From Alphaproteobacteria bacterium (GTDB taxonomy: Bacteria > Pseudomonadota > Alphaproteobacteria > Rhodospirillales > Rhodospirillaceae): DNA of 8,577 bases. Under the pieces are notes generated by a model. It made no database searches and was not told the DNA's origin. It saw only the letters and a program-made list of their open reading frames with translations. The stretch is from NCBI GenBank assembly GCA_015228695.1, contig JADGDA010000097.1, positions 1-8,577 of the forward strand, given 5' to 3'. Position 1 is the stretch's first letter, and every line of letters starts with the position of its first letter. Below are positions 5,216 to 8,577 of this stretch, piece by piece. The translations under genes were made by a program, and so were the position numbers.

Positions 5216-7381
5216 GTGGAAGGCGTCAAGCAGTTTCGAGTCTGGCCCGGACAGCCCTATCCCCTGGGGGCCTCATGGGATGGGAAGGGCGTCAATTTCG
5301 CTCTGTTTTCCCAAAACGCGGAAAAGGTTGAACTGTGTCTCTTCGACACGGAGGGCGACAAGGAAATTGCCCGGATCCGTCTCCCCGAGCACACCGACGA
5401 CGTCTGGCACGGCTATCTGCCGGATGTGCGCCCCGGACAGCTTTACGGCTACCGCGTTTATGGGCCCTATGAACCCCGGCGCGGACACCGCTTCAACCAC
5501 CACAAGCTTCTGATCGATCCCTATGCCAAGCTGATGAAGGGCGACTTGAAATGGACCGACGCCCATTTCGGCTACAGGATCGGGGACGCGAAGGGCGATC
5601 TGTCCTTCGACGGCCGGGACAACGCGCCGTGGATGCCCAAGTGCGTGGTGGTCGAGACCGCCTTCACCTGGGGCGGCGACCGCTCGCCGGGGACCGAGTG
5701 GCACGAGTCCATCATTTACGAGACCCACGTCCGTGGTTTCACCATGCGCCGCCCCGACGTGCCGAAGACCCTGCGCGGGACCTTCGCCGGGCTGGCCACC
5801 CCCCATGTGGTGGACTACGTGAAATCGTTGGGAGTGACGGCCGTCGAACTCCTGCCGATTCACGCCTTCGTCCACGACCGCTATCTTGAGGACCGGGGCT
5901 TGCGAAACTACTGGGGCTACAACTCCATCGCCTTCCTCGCCCCCCACAACGAATATCTGGCGAGCGGGAAGCTGGCCGAGTTCAAGACCTTCGTCCAGGT
6001 GATGCACCAAGCCGGGATCGAGGTGATCCTGGACGTGGTCTACAACCACACGGCAGAGGGCAACCATCTGGGGCCGACGCTGAGTTTTCGCGGAATCGAC
6101 AACGCCTCGTACTATCGCCTCGTGGTCGGCGGCGAACGCTACATCTTCGACTTCACCGGCTGCGGCAACGCCCTCAACATGCGGCATCCCCGCGTGATGC
6201 AACTGGTCATGGACTCGCTCCGCTATTGGGTGGAGGAGATGCATGTGGACGGATTCCGGCTCGATCTGGCGTCCACCCTCGCCCGCGAGAACGGCCCCTA
6301 CGACAGCCATTCCGGTTTCCTCGACGCGGTGCGGCAGGACCCGGTGCTGTCCCGCGTCCGCCTGATCGCCGAGCCCTGGGACGTGGGCGAGGGGGGATAT
6401 CAATTGGGGGGCTTCCCTCCGGGCTGGTCCGAGTGGAACGACCGTTACCGGGACACGGTGCGCCGGTTCTGGCGCGGAGACGACGGACAGCGGGCCGAGC
6501 TTGGCACCCGCATCACCGGATCGAGCGACATCTTCGGCAACAGGGGCCGCCGCCCCTGGTCCAGCGTCAACTTCATCACCGCCCACGACGGTTTCACCCT
6601 CCGCGACATGGTGAGCTACAACCACAAGCACAACGAAGCCAACATGGAGGGTAACGCCGACGGCAATTCCGACAACAATAGCTGGAATTGCGGAGCCGAG
6701 GGTTCCTCCGACGACCCGGACATCCGGGCGCTCCGGCTGCGGCAGACCCGCAATTTCCTCGCCACCCTGCTGCTGTCGCAGGGGGTGCCGATGTTCGTTG
6801 CCGGCGACGAGTTCGGACGGTCCCAGGGCGGCAACAACAATGCCTATTGCCAGGACAGCGAAATTAGCTGGATCGACTGGGAAGGCATCGACGACGACGG
6901 ACGGGCGCTGACCGACTTCGTGCGCAAACTGATCGCCCTGCGCCGCGATCACATCGTTTTCCGTCGGCAGCGTTTTTTCCAGGGCAACGCCATCCCCGGA
7001 ACCAACATCCGGGACATCGTCTGGCTCCGCCCCGACGGCAAGGAACTCTCCCCCGAGGACTGGCGGGAGTACTTCGCGCAGGTGCTGGGGTTCGTTCTGC
7101 GCGGCGAGGCCGGCGAATACCACCTGACGGCCCGTGGGGAGCCCCAGGTGGACAATTCCTTCCTGGTCATCCTGAACGCCTATCACGAGGGGATCAAGTT
7201 CGCCATGCCCCTCGTGGAGCCGCTGATGGACTGGGAACTGGTGTTCGATACCTCCAGACCCGACGCCACGGGCACCCCTCCGTCGTTTTCCCACGGGAGC
7301 AGCTACAAGGTGGCTCCCCGCTCGTTCGTTCTGATGATCGGTCGTCCCTCGGTCGCCAGCGCCGATCAGTACGCCATCTGA
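5216..7381 (+). CDS. glgX: Glycogen debranching enzyme (GH13 isoamylase type)
   Basis: A 721-residue GlgX-type enzyme that hydrolyses alpha-1,6 branches of glycogen left after phosphorylase action, in the cytoplasm. The N-terminal CBM48 domain (about 10-115) opens with the family's PYPLGASWDGKGVNFALFS. The GH13 barrel follows with all four conserved regions: DVVYNH at 273-278, GFRLD with Arg348 and nucleophile Asp350, acid/base Glu386 in AEPWD, and Asp458 in AHD. Spacings of the three acids (36 and 72) agree closely with E. coli GlgX. GlgX-typical stretches GNADGNSDNNSWNCGAEG and QGGNNNAYCQDSEISWIDW are present. Length is slightly above the E. coli protein. The start is GTG 5216 with an excellent GGAGGG site. 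No other glycogen gene lies within the window; DUF2927 is divergent and mazG follows after 62 bases. TreX-like use in trehalose formation from glycogen is possible. Confidence 0.95.
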   Translation: MEGVKQFRVWPGQPYPLGASWDGKGVNFALFSQNAEKVELCLFDTEGDKEIARIRLPEHTDDVWHGYLPDVRPGQLYGYRVYGPYEPRRGHRFNHHKLLIDPYAKLMKGDLKWTDAHFGYRIGDAKGDLSFDGRDNAPWMPKCVVVETAFTWGGDRSPGTEWHESIIYETHVRGFTMRRPDVPKTLRGTFAGLATPHVVDYVKSLGVTAVELLPIHAFVHDRYLEDRGLRNYWGYNSIAFLAPHNEYLASGKLAEFKTFVQVMHQAGIEVILDVVYNHTAEGNHLGPTLSFRGIDNASYYRLVVGGERYIFDFTGCGNALNMRHPRVMQLVMDSLRYWVEEMHVDGFRLDLASTLARENGPYDSHSGFLDAVRQDPVLSRVRLIAEPWDVGEGGYQLGGFPPGWSEWNDRYRDTVRRFWRGDDGQRAELGTRITGSSDIFGNRGRRPWSSVNFITAHDGFTLRDMVSYNHKHNEANMEGNADGNSDNNSWNCGAEGSSDDPDIRALRLRQTRNFLATLLLSQGVPMFVAGDEFGRSQGGNNNAYCQDSEISWIDWEGIDDDGRALTDFVRKLIALRRDHIVFRRQRFFQGNAIPGTNIRDIVWLRPDGKELSPEDWREYFAQVLGFVLRGEAGEYHLTARGEPQVDNSFLVILNAYHEGIKFAMPLVEPLMDWELVFDTSRPDATGTPPSFSHGSSYKVAPRSFVLMIGRPSVASADQYAI

Positions 7382-7387
7382 CACGGG

Positions 7388-7416
7388 TTCCGGAAAACCC
7401 TCGGGGCTTTCCGGAA
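7388..7416 (+). terminator. Strong hairpin between glgX and mazG, atypical terminator or attenuator
   Basis: TTCCGGAAA-A-CCC (7388-7400) pairs with GGG-C-TTTCCGGAA (7404-7416): 12 pairs around one A/C mismatch, with the loop TCG. The outer arms also form an 11-base direct repeat, TTCCGGAAAAC (7388-7398 and 7409-7419), exactly 21 bases apart. No T-run follows, so classical Rho-independent termination is doubtful. It could stabilise the glgX mRNA 3' end, reduce readthrough into mazG, or be a protein-binding site. Confidence 0.5.
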
Positions 7417-7443
7417 AACGCATAAGCAAGCAGGATCCGACAC

Positions 7444-8274
7444 ATGACAGAGGGTATCCAGCGCCTCCTCGACATCATGGCCCGGCTGCGGGACCCCAAG
7501 GGCGGGTGCCCCTGGGACGTCGAGCAGACCTTCGCCAGCATCGCCCCCCACACCATCGAGGAGGCCTATGAGGTCGTGGAGGCCATCGAACAGGGCGACA
7601 TGGACGCCTTCAGGGACGAATTGGGCGATCTCCTGCTCCAGGTGGTGTTTCATGCCCAGATGGCCCGGGAGGCCGGCCGGTTCGACTTCGCCGACGTGGT
7701 GACGGCCATTTCCGACAAACTGGTCCGCCGTCATCCTCATGTGTTCGGCGATGCCGTGGTCAAGGACGCGGAGGATCAGTTGCGGGCCTGGGAATCCCTG
7801 AAGGCCGGCGAACGCTCTTCCGCCGACGCCTCCCCGCGCACCAGCGCCGATGCCTCCCCGCGCACCAGCGCCCTGGACGGGGTCGCCACATCCCTGCCCG
7901 CCCTGACCCGCTCCGCCAAGTTGGGCGCCCGCGCGGCGCGGGTCGGTTTCGACTGGACGGACCCCTGGCCGGTGGTGGACAAGATCGTCGAGGAACTGGA
8001 CGAACTCAAGGCGGAGATGGCGCCCGGCGCCGATCCGGAGCGCATGGTGGACGAGATGGGCGATCTTCTGTTCGCCTGCGTGACCCTTGCGCGCAAGCTG
8101 AAGATCGACCCGGAAACCGCGCTCCGCCGCTCCAACGCCACCTTTGAGCGCCGCTTCCGTCGCATCGAGGAATGGCTGGCCGAAAGCGGGCGCACCCCGG
8201 ACCAATCCTCCCTGGAGGAAATGGACGCCCTGTGGACCAGAGCGAAGATCGAACAGCGGGGGGGGACGCCATGA
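7444..8274 (+). CDS. mazG: Nucleoside triphosphate pyrophosphohydrolase
   Basis: A 276-residue cytoplasmic MazG that hydrolyses (d)NTPs to monophosphate and pyrophosphate, clearing aberrant nucleotides; in E. coli it also lowers ppGpp. Both all-alpha MazG domains are present. Domain 1 starts with GGCPWD (20-25) and carries EExxE (39-43) and ELGD (59-62). Domain 2 has RVGFDW (166-171), EELDEL (183-188) and DEMGD (203-207). The metal-binding acids look intact in both. Length is near the usual 260-270, the excess being an 8-residue sequence repeated in tandem (ADASPRTS at 127-134 and 135-142) in the linker between domains. ATG 7444 has AGGA 8 bases upstream. The stop overlaps the next ATG (ATGA), so a lipoprotein gene is translationally coupled. 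A run of eight G residues (8258-8265) sits just before the stop. Confidence 0.95.
   Translation: MTEGIQRLLDIMARLRDPKGGCPWDVEQTFASIAPHTIEEAYEVVEAIEQGDMDAFRDELGDLLLQVVFHAQMAREAGRFDFADVVTAISDKLVRRHPHVFGDAVVKDAEDQLRAWESLKAGERSSADASPRTSADASPRTSALDGVATSLPALTRSAKLGARAARVGFDWTDPWPVVDKIVEELDELKAEMAPGADPERMVDEMGDLLFACVTLARKLKIDPETALRRSNATFERRFRRIEEWLAESGRTPDQSSLEEMDALWTRAKIEQRGGTP
7822..7869 (+). repeat. Two-copy 24-base tandem repeat in the mazG linker
   Basis: Two adjacent 24-base units (7822-7845 and 7846-7869) differ at a single base (C at 7827, T at 7851, a silent Asp codon change). They keep the reading frame and each adds the residues ADASPRTS between the two MazG domains. The near identity suggests a recent slippage or duplication event. 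Confidence 0.9.
8258..8265 (+). repeat. G8 homopolymer at the mazG/lipoprotein junction
   Basis: Eight G residues lie within the codons for the last residues of MazG, 5 bases before the next gene's ATG, and probably serve as its ribosome-binding purine tract. A tract of this length is prone to slippage, which would alter only the extreme MazG C-terminus and the coupling of the two genes. Confidence 0.6.
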
Positions 8275-8577
8275 GCTTCGTCCGTTTCTGGCGCGCGCGT
8301 CTCGCTGTGGTTCTCCTGATCGCGGCGGGGCTGGCGTCCTGCTACGTTCCCGATGATTTCAAGGCGGAAATCCGCGTCGCCAGCAACGGCGATTTCGCCA
8401 TGTCCTACGAAGGAATTCTCACCTGGGCCCCCCTCTATTCCGACATCAAGGACGGGAAGCTCGCGCCCGCCGACATTCCGGCGAAAATCGCGCTGTTCGA
8501 GGAGGACCTGCGGCGGGACACGAATTTCAAGGAGATCAAGTCCATCGGCAAGGGCCGGTATCAGGTCCGCTACGAGC
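8271..8577 (+). CDS. Putative lipoprotein of unknown function, 3' end cut by window edge
   Basis: The first 102 codons are present and the frame is still open at the right edge. The N-terminus is a lipoprotein signal peptide: basic MSFVRFWRAR, hydrophobic LAVVLLIAAG and the lipobox LASC with lipidated Cys24, followed by YVPDD. The mature part (KAEIRVASNGDFAMSYEG, later FEEDLRRDTNFKEIKSIGKGRYQVRYE) reads like short beta strands of a small periplasmic domain. The residue after Cys24 is Tyr and there is no Asp at +2, so by the E. coli rule outer-membrane sorting is expected. The ATG overlaps the mazG stop (ATGA) behind a G-rich tract. I do not recognise the family. Confidence 0.82.
   Translation, partial: MSFVRFWRARLAVVLLIAAGLASCYVPDDFKAEIRVASNGDFAMSYEGILTWAPLYSDIKDGKLAPADIPAKIALFEEDLRRDTNFKEIKSIGKGRYQVRYE

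Noticed and set aside
5273..7429. 718-codon open frame on the minus strand
   Set aside because: Antisense to glgX with codon positions mirrored; no domain, while glgX has all GH13 catalytic motifs.
7822..7869. CRISPR-like or mobile-element repeat
   Set aside because: There are only two adjacent units, no spacers, they are in frame within mazG, and no cas or transposase genes are nearby.
1..8577. A novel defence or mobile system
   Set aside because: No nuclease, helicase, toxin-antitoxin, integrase or phage gene is seen. MazG alone is the housekeeping two-domain type and is not a sign of the MazEF toxin pair.

Overview
This GC-rich window (strong G/C preference at third codon positions, dense gene packing, short intergenic gaps) looks like a chromosome segment of an alphaproteobacterium. 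The UbiA form, the ETF-beta lysine methyltransferase relative and the DUF2927 exported protein suggest something close to Rhodospirillales/Magnetospirillum-like bacteria. That placement is an inference from protein style; no rRNA or other marker is present. I see no tRNA, rRNA, CRISPR array, transposase or phage gene.

Layout. (1) Bases 1-2520, minus strand: a two-gene operon read right to left. It holds a cobalamin-binding-type radical SAM enzyme followed, 6 bases later, by a glutamine-dependent asparagine synthetase family protein that runs off the left edge. (2) Bases 2521-2715: a divergent promoter region. (3) Bases 2716-4346, plus strand: ubiA (4-hydroxybenzoate polyprenyltransferase) overlapped by 4 bases by a METTL20/ETF-beta lysine methyltransferase-like gene that starts with TTG. 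(4) Bases 4274-5047, minus strand: an exported DUF2927 protein whose end overlaps the methyltransferase tail by 73 bases. (5) Bases 5048-5215: a second divergent promoter region. (6) Bases 5216-8577, plus strand: glgX (glycogen debranching enzyme), a 62-base gap with a strong hairpin, mazG (NTP pyrophosphohydrolase), and an ATGA-overlapping lipoprotein gene that runs off the right edge.

How the genes work together. ubiA makes the prenylated precursor of ubiquinone. Its coupled partner resembles enzymes that methylate the beta subunit of electron transfer flavoprotein, whose electrons end up in ubiquinone, so the pair has a shared respiratory theme. The radical SAM/AsnB pair resembles modification genes seen in surface polysaccharide or natural-product loci, but its substrate cannot be read here. 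glgX and mazG are housekeeping functions (glycogen breakdown, nucleotide pool cleaning) that are probably only loosely connected.

I found no clear evidence for a new multi-gene system. The items most worth a second look are the degenerate metzincin-like motif in the DUF2927 protein, the ubiA-methyltransferase coupling, the tandem duplication in the MazG linker, and the radical SAM/AsnB pair.
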